NCBI RefSeq assembly: GCF_002776525.5
Contig: NC_045435.1
Location: 124,371,353 to 124,435,352, forward strand
DNA from: Piliocolobus tephrosceles
Taxonomy: Eukaryota > Chordata > Mammalia > Primates > Cercopithecidae
Length of the DNA stretch: 64,000 nucleotides
Direction of reading: 5' to 3'
This document shows, piece by piece, positions 45,982-56,736 of the stretch (positions within the stretch are counted from its first letter, which is position 1; each line of letters starts with the position of its first letter). Made by a program: the position numbers and the translations under genes. The notes under the pieces are model-generated. The model saw nothing but the letters and a program-made list of their open reading frames with translations. It was not told the DNA's origin and did no database searches.

Positions 45982-48329
45982 AAAATTACAGAGAGAAATA
46001 TCTCATTTTTTATGTTAAATTTTTAGTACTATTCAAATCATGGAGAACGCATAGTTGAAAGTTTGAAGAGTTTCAAAGTTTACTTAGTCTCAGAGTTTCT
46101 CCTTCAATATATTAAGCAGTATGGAAAAGACAGTCACTTTACAGTAGAGAAACCCAGAAGACAGCATTTTCGCTAAATGATCAAGGTAAAATTCACCACT
46201 AAGAAGGCATACTAACATCGTGGACCAATTGAAAAGATGTGCTGAGAAGGACAAACATCACTGTTGTGATAGTCTTGTCAAAAAGTCCTAACCTCATTCG
46301 AATAATCTATAAACATAAGGTAAATATAAATTGAGAGCCATTTTGCAAAATAATTCATTAGCACTCATCAAAAGTGTCTTGAAAATCATGAGATGACATG
46401 AAAGGAATGTAGAATTGCTACAGTCTGGAGGAGACTAAAGAAAAATAACTAATAGCCATGTAGAATCCTGGTTAGGTTCTTGGAGCCACAACAAAAAAAG
46501 AAACAAAATGGTAAAACTTCATAATATTTGTGGTTTATTTAATAATATTATACCAATGTTTGTTTTACCTAATAGCTATCTTATGGTTACAGAAGATATT
46601 AACATTTGAGGAAACAGGGTGAAGGACTCCAGTGATTTGCAATTTTTCTAAAGTGTCTAAAATTAGCACAAATTAGTGAAGTGACTGTCTTTTGCGTAGT
46701 GTTTAACGTATTGAAGGGGAAACTCTGAGACTAAGCTCAAACAAAAAGTTAAACACACACGCTCTCCCCCGCAGAAAAAAGAACCACAAAACTTTAGTAG
46801 CCTACAATAATAATCAAAAATAGAAAGAAGATTAGGAAGAAAAAGCAGCATTATCAGAAACAGAATTTTTGTAATATTTTTTGTAAGACTGGAAAAAAAA
46901 AGTTACAAATCAAAGGAAAGAGGTCAAAATCTCTTTTAGGGCCTGAGAAAGAGAATGTCAGGAAGAGGGAAGACACATTTTTCTTAAAAGTGCTTAAGTT
47001 TTTTGTTCAAGTACGATCATCAAACATAAATCCAGGTTAAAAACACAGCCTTAGGCTACATATTTTGTGTATTTCCCAAAATTCACCTGGGAATAAAATG
47101 TCATTAACCTCATTTTGGGTTATGTGAAAACATCTGTCTGACAGCTCCTAAGAACTGGTTTCAGACAACTACTAATTTTGCTTTATATTGGAAATTTTGA
47201 GTAAGTGTTGGTGGAATGGATTCCATACATTTTTTTTTAAGTGAAAGCATGCTTATTTATTAAGAAAGCAAAGGAATAAAAGAATGGCTACTCAATAGGC
47301 AGAGCAGTTTGTATGTTGGTAAGATTAACAAAAAAAAGGTAGGGGGAACAAGAATTTTAGTTTATACTCAGGTTTGTGATCAATTGTTCACTCTTCTGTA
47401 AATTGGTGATTGTACCCTGTGGGGCTACACGTCCCAGAATATAAGCAAGGCACTACAATGTGCATTCTCTTTATATTGTGCTGTTTTCTGTAATTAGTTA
47501 TATTTGAACAAGCACACAAAAAATAAGAGAAACATTGCCTTTATAGCCTTGAAAGAAACATTCCTGCTGTTACGGTAAATAATTTGAGAGTTTGATTCAG
47601 GACAAAAAGAATAGAAATTAAAAAGATATCTTTCTTTCTTCAAGGAAGAAGGCATCTCTCTTGAAATAGACATCTTATCTGTTATATTTTAATCACTGCT
47701 CTTTAGCAGAGTTCCATCAGCCTTATGGTTGATGAGAATCTTTGCAGAGTTATCACTTAGTTATCTCGGTCTGATTCACAGAACTCTCAAATGTAATTGT
47801 TTGACTTTTTTGTATGTTTATTTATGAATGATTTCCTTATGAAGTGCAGAGAGTTCAATTAATGTACACATTTAGATTCATTGTATTTAATATGGATATC
47901 CCCTTGCTTCAGCATTATTTATTACAAAAATATTCTTTCTGCCATTATTAAATACCTTAGCATTGAAATCAATGAAAAAATACATATGAATTTATTTTAT
48001 ATACTTCATTCTGTTATTCTCCATAACTTTTCTTATTCCAGTGCCTGAGTACCCTACTTAGTCTTGAAAAGGGGTAGTTGGAGGTCCTCAATGTTTTATT
48101 TGTTTTTTAAACATTTTACCCACTCAAGGTTTCTTGGATGTCCCTATAAATATAGAATTAATTTGTTAATTACTATAAAATAGCTTGTTGAGATTGTAAT
48201 GATGTTGTACTGAAACTATATACAAATTTAAATAAAGGATATTAAAATTTTACTCTACACATCTACAAACATACCATGTCTTCATTTACTTGTCTTCCTA
48301 ATGAATTTTAATATACATGCCTTAAAAAT
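45982..48329. other. AT-rich unique DNA, possible old repeat at 46570-46690
   Basis: No gene seen. 'GGTTACAGAAGATATTAACATTTGAGG' (46586 on; shorter: AGATATTAACATTTGAGG) followed by 'CAGGGTGAAGGAC' resembles a common ancient repeat tail that I cannot name. The frame at 46663-46851 is featureless. Confidence 0.5.
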
Positions 48330-49400
48330 ATTTTATTATACCTAAGTATTTTATTTTAAGCTATTTAGAAGTATTACATTTTTAAACTTCAGTTTTCTAA
48401 GTATTTTTTGCCAGTGAGTAGAAGATTTTTTTATATGTTCTATTATTTAACATTGATAATTTTACTACTTCTTCTAGTAATTTTATTGGCAAAATACTTA
48501 GGATTTTGTATGTATGTAATTACCTTGTCTGACTTTTTAAAAAATTTACAATCTCTATGACTTTTATTTATTATTCCTGCCTAAATGAATTGAACTACCA
48601 CTATATTATTGGATAGAAGTGAGAGTGGAAATCTTTGTCTTGTTCTGATCTCAGGAAGGCATTTAAGCTTTCAATATTAAGTATGAAGTTAACTCTAGAT
48701 GTTTTTGTTGATGTTCTTCTTTTTAGAAAGTTTCCACTCCACTTTTCTGTGCATTTTTATCACTAATAGATGTTAAATTTAGGCAAATGCTATCGTTGCA
48801 TCAAAAAACATGAGTATAGATTTTTTTAGATGAATGTTTTCCCCCATTTTCCTTCTGCTTACATAGTGAATTATACTGATATTCCTTCAACCTTCCTGAC
48901 ATTTCTGGGCTACATTCAAGTTAGTAAAAATGTATGTTTTTTTTTTTTTTTTTTTTTTTTTTTTTGAGACGGAGTCTCGCTTTGTCGCCCGGGCTAGAGT
49001 GCAGTGGCCGGTTCTCAGCTCACTGCAAGCTCCGCCTCCCGGGTTCACGCCATTCTCCTGCCTCAGCCTCCAAGCAGCTGGGACTACAGGCGCCCGCCAC
49101 CTCACCTGGCTAGTTTTTTGTATTTTTTTTTTTTTAGTAGAGACGGGGTTTCACCGTGTTAGCCAGGATGGTCTCGATCTCCTGACCTCGTGATCCGCCC
49201 GTCTCGGCCTCCCAAAATGCTGGGATTACAGTAATGTATGTATTTTTATATATTGCTGGATTTTATTTGTTAATATTTCATTCAAGATTCTTAAGTCTAT
49301 ATTCATGAGGAATATTTTTCTGCATTCGTCTTTTATGATAACACCCTGGTCAAGTCTTGATATCAAGATAATACATTATATAATTTAAACCTCACCTCAA
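48330..49400 (-). mobile_element. Ancient L1 ORF2 fragment, split by AluYR
   Basis: Strongly diverged reverse-strand ORF2: 'AGAAGTGAGAGTGGAAATCTTTG' (48615; shorter GAAGTGAGAGTGGAAATC), 'AAGTATGAAGTTAACTCTAG', 'TAATATTTCATTCAAGATTC' and 'CATATTCATGAGGAATATT'-like pieces on both sides of the Alu. Order and spacing fit the L1 RT region. The divergence suggests an L1M subfamily. Confidence 0.75.
48929..49241 (-). mobile_element. AluYR-like Alu, 5' truncated, 9-bp TSD
   Basis: Reverse-strand Alu (48938-49232) with a T28 tail. It lacks the first ~35 bp of the Alu (it stops at 'GGGATTACAG'). AATGTATGT at 48929-48937 and 49233-49241 is the target duplication. 'GTGGCCGGTTCTCAGC', 'GCCACCTCACCTGGCTAG' and 'CGCCCGTCTCGGCC' carry the changes I associate with macaque AluYR-type subfamilies, not with human AluY. 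It sits within the ancient L1 above. Confidence 0.93.
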
Positions 49401-49401
49401 G

Positions 49402-49903
49402 TATATGAAGTGATTATTACTAATGCATTTTGCCGATTAACTTTCAAAACAAATGTTTATCTGTTTTTATTGAGCACATTTAAAATACACCAGATCATTA
49501 TGATACTTTGTAAAACTGCATACTCTTGGAAGTATGCATAAGGCAGTGAAATAAAGAGTCTTGAGTAGGATAGCATGGCAACAGATTATCCTCAAAGGTT
49601 AAGGAAAAATGAAATATGGGGAATTAAGTTAGAAAACCTGAAACATCATATTGGATCCCAATTGACATAGTTTAAGAGAAAACATTGTTTCTCAAAGAGT
49701 AATATGCAAATATTTTGTATCTATTAATTGTTCTGAATTCACCTGTCAAATGTTCATTCCTACAGATAAATTACACATATTAATTTTTTGAGTAGAGTTA
49801 CATTACAGAATTTAAGTATTTTACAATGAATGATTTTTAGCCAATGGATACACAGAGAAAAATTACAATTTCTCCAAACTTAATATACCACAAATCAAAC
49901 AAT
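49402..49903. other. AT-rich unique DNA
   Basis: No gene or repeat recognised. Confidence 0.55.
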
Positions 49904-49908
49904 AACAG

Positions 49909-50258
49909 TATATTATTCTTTTTTCACTCTGCTGATAAAGACATACCTGAGACTGGGTAATTTACAAAACAAACAAGAAAAGGTTTAATGGACTTATATT
50001 TCTCAGTGGCTAGGGCAGCCACACAATCATGGTGGAAGGTGAAAGGCACGTCTCGCAGGGTGACAGGCAAGAGAAGACGGCTTGTGCAGGGAAACTCCTC
50101 TTTTTAAAACCATCAGATCTCCTGAGACTTATTCACTATCATGAGAATAGCACAGGAAAGATCCACCCCCTTGAGTCAATTACCTCCCATTGGGTCCCTC
50201 CCAGCACACTTGGGAATTCAAGATAAGATTAGGGTGGGGACACAGCCAAGCCATATCA
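49909..50258 (-). repeat. 3' LTR of THE1
   Basis: 350 bp; starts TATATTATTC (ancestral TGTATTAGTC) and ends CCATATCA. 'CCATCAGATCTCCTGAGAC' and 'GAATTCAAGATAAGATTAGG' are the recognisable motifs. Confidence 0.92.
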
Positions 50259-50612
50259 TTCTGCTCCTAGCCCCTCCATAATCTCATATATTCATATTTC
50301 AAAACCAATCATGCCTTCCCAGCAGTCCCACAAAGTCTTAACTCATTTCAGTATTAACTCAAAAGTCTGTGATACAAAGTCTCATCCAAGACAAGGAAAG
50401 TTCCTTCTGCCTATGAGTCTGTAAAATCAAAAGCAAGTTAGTGACTTATCAGATGCAGTGGGGGTACAGACATTTGGTGAAGACAGCCATTCCAAATGGG
50501 AGAGATTAGCCAAAAAGAAAAAGGGCTGCAGTCCACATGCTAGTTTGAAATCCAGTGGGACAGTCAAATCTTAAAACTCCAAAATGATCTTCTTTGACTC
50601 CATATCTCACAT

Positions 50613-51043
50613 TGCAGGAAGGGGAAAAAATCGCCACAATAATGCAATTTTAAAATATGCCTCCATCTATAAGAAGTAGGGGCACCTAGGTGAAAAGCAA
50701 AAGACACCTTATGTAAGATTTGGTTAAAAGCCCAGAAAATTAACCCAAGTCCCAGAACACATCCCGAATACCACTTCTGAAACTATTGTTAAAGTCCTGG
50801 AGTGTGCGTTCCAAAATGCTGCTCCTGAAACATTGCTCCAGGAACAATTGTTTCAGTGTTGTTTGTTAGGGAAGGGCTATCCTGAGCAAACAACAGAAAG
50901 CTCCCAAGATAACTATAAGACTTAATAGGACTTAATAAAAGGAGCTTACACAAGGAGGATCAAAGGTTGCTGCTGTCATGTGCTGGGGGTTGCCCCAATT
51001 CCAATTCCAGAATCCCCAGAATCTGTGGTCTGGTGAGCTTTGG

Positions 51044-51076
<33 letters not shown>

Positions 51077-51356
51077 GGTCAGTTTTTCAAAAACCTACTT
51101 AAGGCTGCTTTTGCTATGATATTTGCTTACAACTCTGACTGCAGGATCCCAGGCATCTGCCTTCCGACTCTACGATTACTTCTCCTGCAGTCTAATGAGC
51201 TTTTGGTTACATTTTATTGAGCTTTGGTTACATTTTATCTTCTCTTATTATAAGCCTGTGTTTATTGTAATCTCTGATTAAAGTAATAAAATTTTAGTTT
51301 TCCCCTCCCTCCCACTCAAGTGCTCTGCTTGTCTTTCTGACACAGTCTTGAAATAT
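50613..51356. mobile_element. Unrecognised 744-bp insert in THE1, possibly a solo LTR
   Basis: THE1 internal sequence stops at '...CTCACAT' (50612) and resumes at 51357 ('ACATCCAGATCTCAC'), so ACAT may be a 4-bp target duplication, the size made by class I ERVs. The insert begins TGCAGGAAGG. Near the right end it has 'TAAAGTAATAAAATTTTAG' (AATAAA at 51286-51291), then 'CTTGTCTTTCTGACACA', which looks like an R/U5 end of a plus-strand LTR. The exact right terminus is not a canonical CA (it reads AAATAT), which counts against a simple LTR. It contains three copies of GAGCTTTGGTTAYATTTTA (51035, 51197, 51219) and a T28 run (51049-51076). Family not identified. Confidence 0.6.
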
Positions 51357-52496
51357 ACATCCAGATCTCACTGATGTAAGAAGTGGGCTTCCACAACTTT
51401 GGGCAGATTCACTCCTGAGGCTTTGAAGGTTATAGCACCCCTCCTGGCTGTTTTCATGGCCTGGTGTTGAGTGTTCATGACTTTTCCAGGTGCACAGGGA
51501 AAGCTATTGGTGGATCTATCACTTGGGGTCTAAAAGATGGTGACAATCTTCTCACAGATCCACTAGGCAGTGGCCCAGTAGTGACTCTGTGTGGGGACTC
51601 TGACCCAACATTTCCCTTCGGCACTGTCCTAGCAAAGGTTCTTCATGAGGGCCCCGCCCCTGTAGCAAACTTCTGCCTGGGCATTCAGGCCTTTCCATAC
51701 GTCTTATGAAATCTAGATGGAGGATCCCAAACACCAATACTTGATTTTTGTGCTCCTGCAGGCTCAATATCACATAGAAGCTGCAAATGTGTGGAGCTTT
51801 CACCCTCTGAGGCCAAGGCCTGAGCTCTATATTGGCCCTTTTCAGTCATGATTGGAGCGGCTGGGATACAGGATACCAATTCCCTAGGCTGCACACAGCA
51901 TGGGAGCTCTAGGCTTGGCCCATGAAACCATTTTTTCCTCCTAGGCCTTTGGGCCTGTGATGGTAAGAGCTGAAGTGTAAAACTCTGACATGCCCTGGGG
52001 ACACTTTCCCTATTGTTTTGGGAATTAACATTTGGTTCTTTGTTACTTATGCAAATTTCTGTAGCTGCCTTGAATTTCTTCACAGAAAATAGGATTTTCT
52101 TTTCTATCACATTGTAAGGCTGCACATTTTCCAAACTCTGTATGCTATGTTTCCCTTTTAAAACTGAATGCCTTTACAGGCACTCAAATCACCTCTTGAA
52201 TGCTTTGCTGCTTAGAAATTTCTTCTGCCAGATACCCTAAATCATTTTTCTCAAGTTCAAAGTTCCACAGATGTGTAGAGCAGGGGCAAAATGCCACCAG
52301 TCTCTGCTAAAACATAACAAGAACCATCCTCGCTCCAATTCCAAACAAGTTCCTCATGTCTATCTGAGACCACCCCTCTCTGGATTTCATTGTCCATTCA
52401 ACAAGCCTCTAGGGATTTATGAACTTTCCCACATTTTCCTGTCTCTTCAGAGCCCTCCAAATTGTTCCAACCTCTGTCTGCCACCCAGGTCCTAAA

Positions 52497-52622
52497 TAAC
52501 TTTCACATTTTTGGGTATCTTTCACTTAACTCACTAATTTCACCTAATTCACTTCCACATTTTTGGATATCTTTCAGTTAATATCACCTAATTCGCTTCC
52601 ACATTTTTGGGTATCTTTCAGT
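52497..52622. repeat. 44-bp tandem triplication in THE1 internal region
   Basis: Three successive copies of a unit containing 'TTCACATTTTTGGGTATCTTTCA' (shorter: CACATTTTTGGGTATCTTTC) followed by 'TTAA...TCACCTAATTC'. The repeat boundaries CACCTAATTC fall at 52541 and 52585, giving a 44-bp period. The other MaLR internal region (31.7-33.2 kb) has only one copy at the matching place. Confidence 0.85.
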
Positions 52623-52651
52623 AATGCCCCATTCTACTGGTACCGATTTAC

Positions 52652-52977
52652 TGCATTTGTCCATTTTCACACTGCTGATAAAGACATCCCTGAAACTAGG
52701 CAATTGACAAAAGAAAAAGGTTTAATGGACTTACAGTTTCATGAGGCTGGGGAGGCCTCACAATCATGGCAGAATGTGAAAGTCATGTCTCACATGGTGG
52801 CAGACAAGAGAAGAGTGGTTCTGCAGGGAAACTCCCCTTTTTAGAACCATCGGATCTCATGAGACTTATTCACTATCATGAGAATACCATGGGAAAGACC
52901 CACCCCCAGTGGGTCCCTGCCACAACACGTGGGAATTAAAGATAAGAATTGTGTGGAGACATAGCCATACCATATCA
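52652..52977 (-). repeat. 5' LTR of THE1
   Basis: 326 bp; starts TGCATTTGTCC and ends CCATATCA. It is shorter than its partner, with missing bases around 'GAAAGACCCACCCCCAGTGG', where the partner has an extra ~25 bp ('GAGTCAATTACCTCCCATTG'). Confidence 0.92.
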
Positions 52978-52982
52978 AACAG

Positions 52983-53481
52983 GCAAGAAAAATTGAGCTA
53001 TATTTTAAAAGTAATTGCAGAATATCAAGTTCATAAGTAGGTATTATAAAACATATGTCAAAAATCAACAATGAAGACGCATTTTTGATATTTTCCTTAA
53101 ACTGAGAAAGGCATCAGAGCATCCTTGTCAGTGTGAACAATTTTCTGCTACTACATATTTGTCCAAAGATATTTCTTTAACGGATTTTTATATTTAACTC
53201 TTGTTTTTGTACAGTTTTTAAAAATTGACCTCCAAAATCTGGCAAAGTGCTATTAACATGGATAATAAAGCAAATAATAATAAACATAATTTCAGTGTAT
53301 AAAGGATGTAATGGCAAATAGTTTATTAACAAAGAGTAATGTTTTAAGCATTTTACATCCAAATATGAATGTTGCTTTTACATAGGTATTTAAATGTGTC
53401 TTGATATGTTTAGGAATATGATGGGAGAGTTCATTAGATGTGTACACAAATATAATTTTCCCACTAAAAACCATTGAATTA
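52983..53481. other. AT-rich unique DNA
   Basis: No gene or repeat recognised. Confidence 0.55.
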
Positions 53482-53617
53482 TCAATGCTATTTATCTTTT
53501 CAATAAACCAGGTTTTTGTTTCATTTATCTTTGTATTTTTTCATTTCAATTTCATTTAGCTCTGTTTTGATCTTGGTTATTTCTGTTTTTCTGCGTGGTT
53601 TGGGTCTCTTCTTGTTT

Positions 53618-56600
53618 CGAGACCGATAGTGAGATTAACCAAAAATAGAAAAGAAAAGATAAAAATAAGCTCAATTATAAATGAAATGGGAGATATTACA
53701 ACTGATACCACAGAAATACAAAGTATCATTCAAGGATACTATGAACACCTTTACTTTTATAAAAACTAGAAAACCTAGGGGAGATGAGTAAATTCCTGGA
53801 AATACACAACCTTCTTGGATTAAACTAGCAAGACACAGAAATGCTGAAAATAATAACAAGCAATGACATTGAAATGGTAATTAAAAAAAAATACCAAAAA
53901 AGTTCAGGATCAAATAGATACAGAGCTGATTTCTATTAGATATTGAAATAATTAGTACCAATCCTATTTACACTATTCCAAAATATAGAGAAAGTGGCAA
54001 TTCTTCCTAAATCATTCTATAAAGCCAGTATCATCCTAATACCAAAAGCAGGAGAAAACATAAGGAAAAAAGTAAACTACAGACCAACATCCCTGATTAA
54101 CATAGATTCAAATATCCTCAACAAAATACTAGCTAACTGAATCCAACAGGCAATCAAAAAGATAATTCACCTGTTTATTGGGTTTTACACCAGAAATGTA
54201 TGGATGTTTTAACATTCAAAAGTCAACAAATGTGATATACCACATAAACAGAATTGAAACCAAAATCACATGATCATCTCAATAGACCCAGAAAAAGCAT
54301 TTAACAAAACCCAGTATTCCATTATTATTAAAGCGCTCAGCAAAATTGCCAGAGAAGGTTCATATGTTAAGACAAGAATGCTCACTCTCACTATTTATAT
54401 TCAACATAGTACTAGAAGTCCTAGCCAAAGCAATCAGACAAAAGAAAGAAATAAATACATCCAGATTGGTAAAAAGGAAATCCAACTGTTACTGTTTGCT
54501 GATGACTTGATTGTATAGTTAAGAAATTCTAAAGACTTGTCCAAAAGCTTCTAGAGCTGGTAAATGAATTCAGTAAAGTTTCAGGATACAAAAATAATGT
54601 ACACAAATAAGTAGCCCTGCTCTACATCAACAGCAACTAAGATGAGAATCAAATCAAGAACTCAACCCCTGCTGTGGACCCTATTGGACTGAACAAAGAA
54701 GGACAAATGCAGGAATAAAGACAAAGACAAAAGAGTATATTTGGAATAAGGAGTCAGGGGGCTTCTTGCTTCTGGTGAACAAGGGCCCAGAACTTTGATA
54801 GCCCTTCATATTTATTGAGTAAAGGAGATAGGGAGAAGAGGGTGGTTGTGGTCACCTGCTCAACTCAGTGCAGACCTGCATGACTGCATTCTTTGAACAG
54901 TAGTCTCCAGATGTTCCAGTAGATAACCTCAAGGAGCACAGCACCAGGGAGTGATTGCCCTTAGCAAACTTTCTGGTGGCAGGTGCAGCTGTGAGTTTGC
55001 CCACATCCTGCTTTCATGATAAACAGTTTGCTGTTTGATCATGCAGCCTCCAGTGAAATGCTGAGTTGTTCATGACCCACAGGTTTTTGGCTCCCTACAA
55101 ATCTTTTTTAAAATAGTTGCAAAAAATAAAATAAAATAAAATACCTAGAAATACTCATAACCAAGGAGGTGAAAGACCTCTACAAGGAAAACTGAAAAAC
55201 AGTGCTGAAAAAAATCATAGAAAACACAAACAAATACAAAAATATCCCATTCTCATGGTTGGGTAGACAATACTGCCAAAAGCAATCTACAAATTCAATG
55301 CAATTCTTATCAAATACTACCATAATTCTTCACACAACTAGAAAAAAAAAAATTCTAAAATTCATACGGGACCAAAAGGTAGCCCACATAGCCAAAGAAA
55401 GACTAAGTAAAATCATTAAATCTGGAAGCATCACATCACCTGAATTCAAACTATACTATAAAGCCATAGTCACCCAAACAGCATGGTACTGTTGGTATAT
55501 AGTATATAAAAACAGGTATATAGACCATTGAAATAGGTTAGAGAACCCAGAATTAAAGCCAAATACTTATAGTCAACTGATCTTTGACCAAAAAAAAAAT
55601 AAAATAAAATAACATAAAGTGGGGAAAGGGCATACTATTCAACAAATGGAGCAGAGGTTATTGGAAGAAAACTACATGTAGAAGAATGAAACTGGATCCT
55701 CAACTCTCACCTTATACAAAAATAAACTCAAGACATATCAAATGCTTAAATATAAGACCAGAAAACTTAAAAATTCTGGAGGATAACATTGGAAAAATCT
55801 TTGGAGACATTGGCTTAGGCAAAGACTTCATGACCAAAGACACAAAAGCAAACACAACCAAAACAAAGATAAATAGATGGGATTTAATTAAACTACAAAG
55901 CTCTGCACAGCAAAAGAAATAATCAGCAGAGTAAACAGACAACCCATAGTATAGGAGAAAATCTTCACAATCTATACATCCAACAAAGAACTAATATCCA
56001 GAATCTACATGGAACTAAAACAAATCAGCAAGAAAAAAACAAATAATCCCATCAAAAAGTGGGCTGAGCACATGAATAGACAACTCTCAAAAGAACGTAT
56101 AAAAATGGCCAACAAACATATGAAAAAAATTTCAACGTCACTAATGATCAAGGAAAGGCAAATTGAAACCACAATGCTATACCACCTTCCTCCTGCAAGA
56201 AATGCTATAATTGAAAAATAGAAAAACATAAGATTTTGTTGGTGGGAGTGTAAAATAGTACATCCATTTGGTAAACAGTGTGAACATTCCTTAAAGAAAT
56301 AAACATATAACTACCATTTGATCCAGCAATCCTACTCCTGGGAATCTACCCAGAGGAACATAAGTTATTGTACAAAATAGATACTTGCACTTTCATGTTT
56401 ATAGTAGTCCAATTCTCAATTGCAAAACTATTGAACCAGCCCAAATGTCCATCAATCAATGAGTGGATGAAAAACTATGGTGTATATAGATATATGATAT
56501 ATCATGAAATACTTCTCAGCCATTGAAAGGATTGAAATAATGGCATTTGCAGCAACCTGGAAGGAACTGGAGAACATTACTTTAAGTGAAGTAATTTAGG

Positions 56601-56650
56601 AATGAAAAACCAAACATTGTATGTCTTATGTTCTCACTCATATGTGGGTG
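53618..56650 (+). pseudogene. L1 ORF2 pseudogene (RT to C-terminus)
   Basis: Decayed ORF2. The fragment at 54270-54518 reads IISIDPEKAFNK...LLLFADDLIV, which holds the RT motif with the catalytic FADD core of L1-type reverse transcriptases. Other legible parts are WDLIKLQSSAQQ (55886 region) and the 'TTAAGTGAAGTAATTTAGG' C-terminal region near 56581. Many stops, plus the LTR insertion, abolish the frame. Confidence 0.85.
54670..55099. mobile_element. Solo LTR-like insertion (430 bp) in L1
   Basis: L1 ORF2 sequence breaks after 'AAGAACTCAACCCC' and resumes with 'AATCTTTTTTAAAATAGTTGC'. The inserted block starts TGCTGTGGACC and ends CTCCCTACA, the TG...CA form of an LTR. It includes 'AGGAATAAAGACAAAGAC' (54712) and 'GATAAACAGTTTGCTG' (55017). 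I recognise the sequence as a common primate LTR but cannot name it. A clear target duplication is not visible; AACC (54664) versus AATC (55100) would be a mutated 4-bp candidate. Confidence 0.75.
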
Positions 56651-56736
56651 CTAAACTATGACAACACAAAGGCATCAGAATAATGCAACGGACTTTGGGG
56701 ACTCAGGGGAAAGGATAAGAAGGTGATTAGGGATAG

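Larger units (their letters stand above)
49904..52982 (-). mobile_element. THE1 provirus with two LTRs, 5-bp TSD, carrying an insert
   Basis: AACAG flanks the element at 49904-49908 and 52978-52982. In element sense (minus) the 5' LTR is 52652-52977 and the 3' LTR is 49909-50258. Internal THE1 sequence fills the space except for a 744-bp insert at 50613-51356. Both LTRs show 'CTGCTGATAAAGACAT' (THE1 form). Excluding the insert the element is ~2.3 kb, the usual THE1 size. No coding frame survives. A 44-bp tandem triplication lies at 52497-52622, just outside the 5' LTR. Confidence 0.95.
53482..56736 (+). mobile_element. Old L1 with inverted 5' end, split by a solo LTR
   Basis: 53482-53617 is ORF2 in minus orientation ('ATCAATGCTATTTATCTTTTC' ... 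'TGGTTTGGGTCTCTTCTTG', given in parts). From 53618 ('CGAGACCGATAGTGAGATTAACC', parts) ORF2 continues in plus orientation at the next point in L1 order, so this is a third large 5'-inverted element. The ORF2 remnant runs to about 56650 and the 3' UTR start to 56736. The rest of the 3' UTR and the tail are absent, replaced by the block at 56737. An LTR interrupts it at 54670-55099. The 'CTTTGGGGACTCAGGGG' 3' UTR type points to L1PB/L1MA age. Confidence 0.85.
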
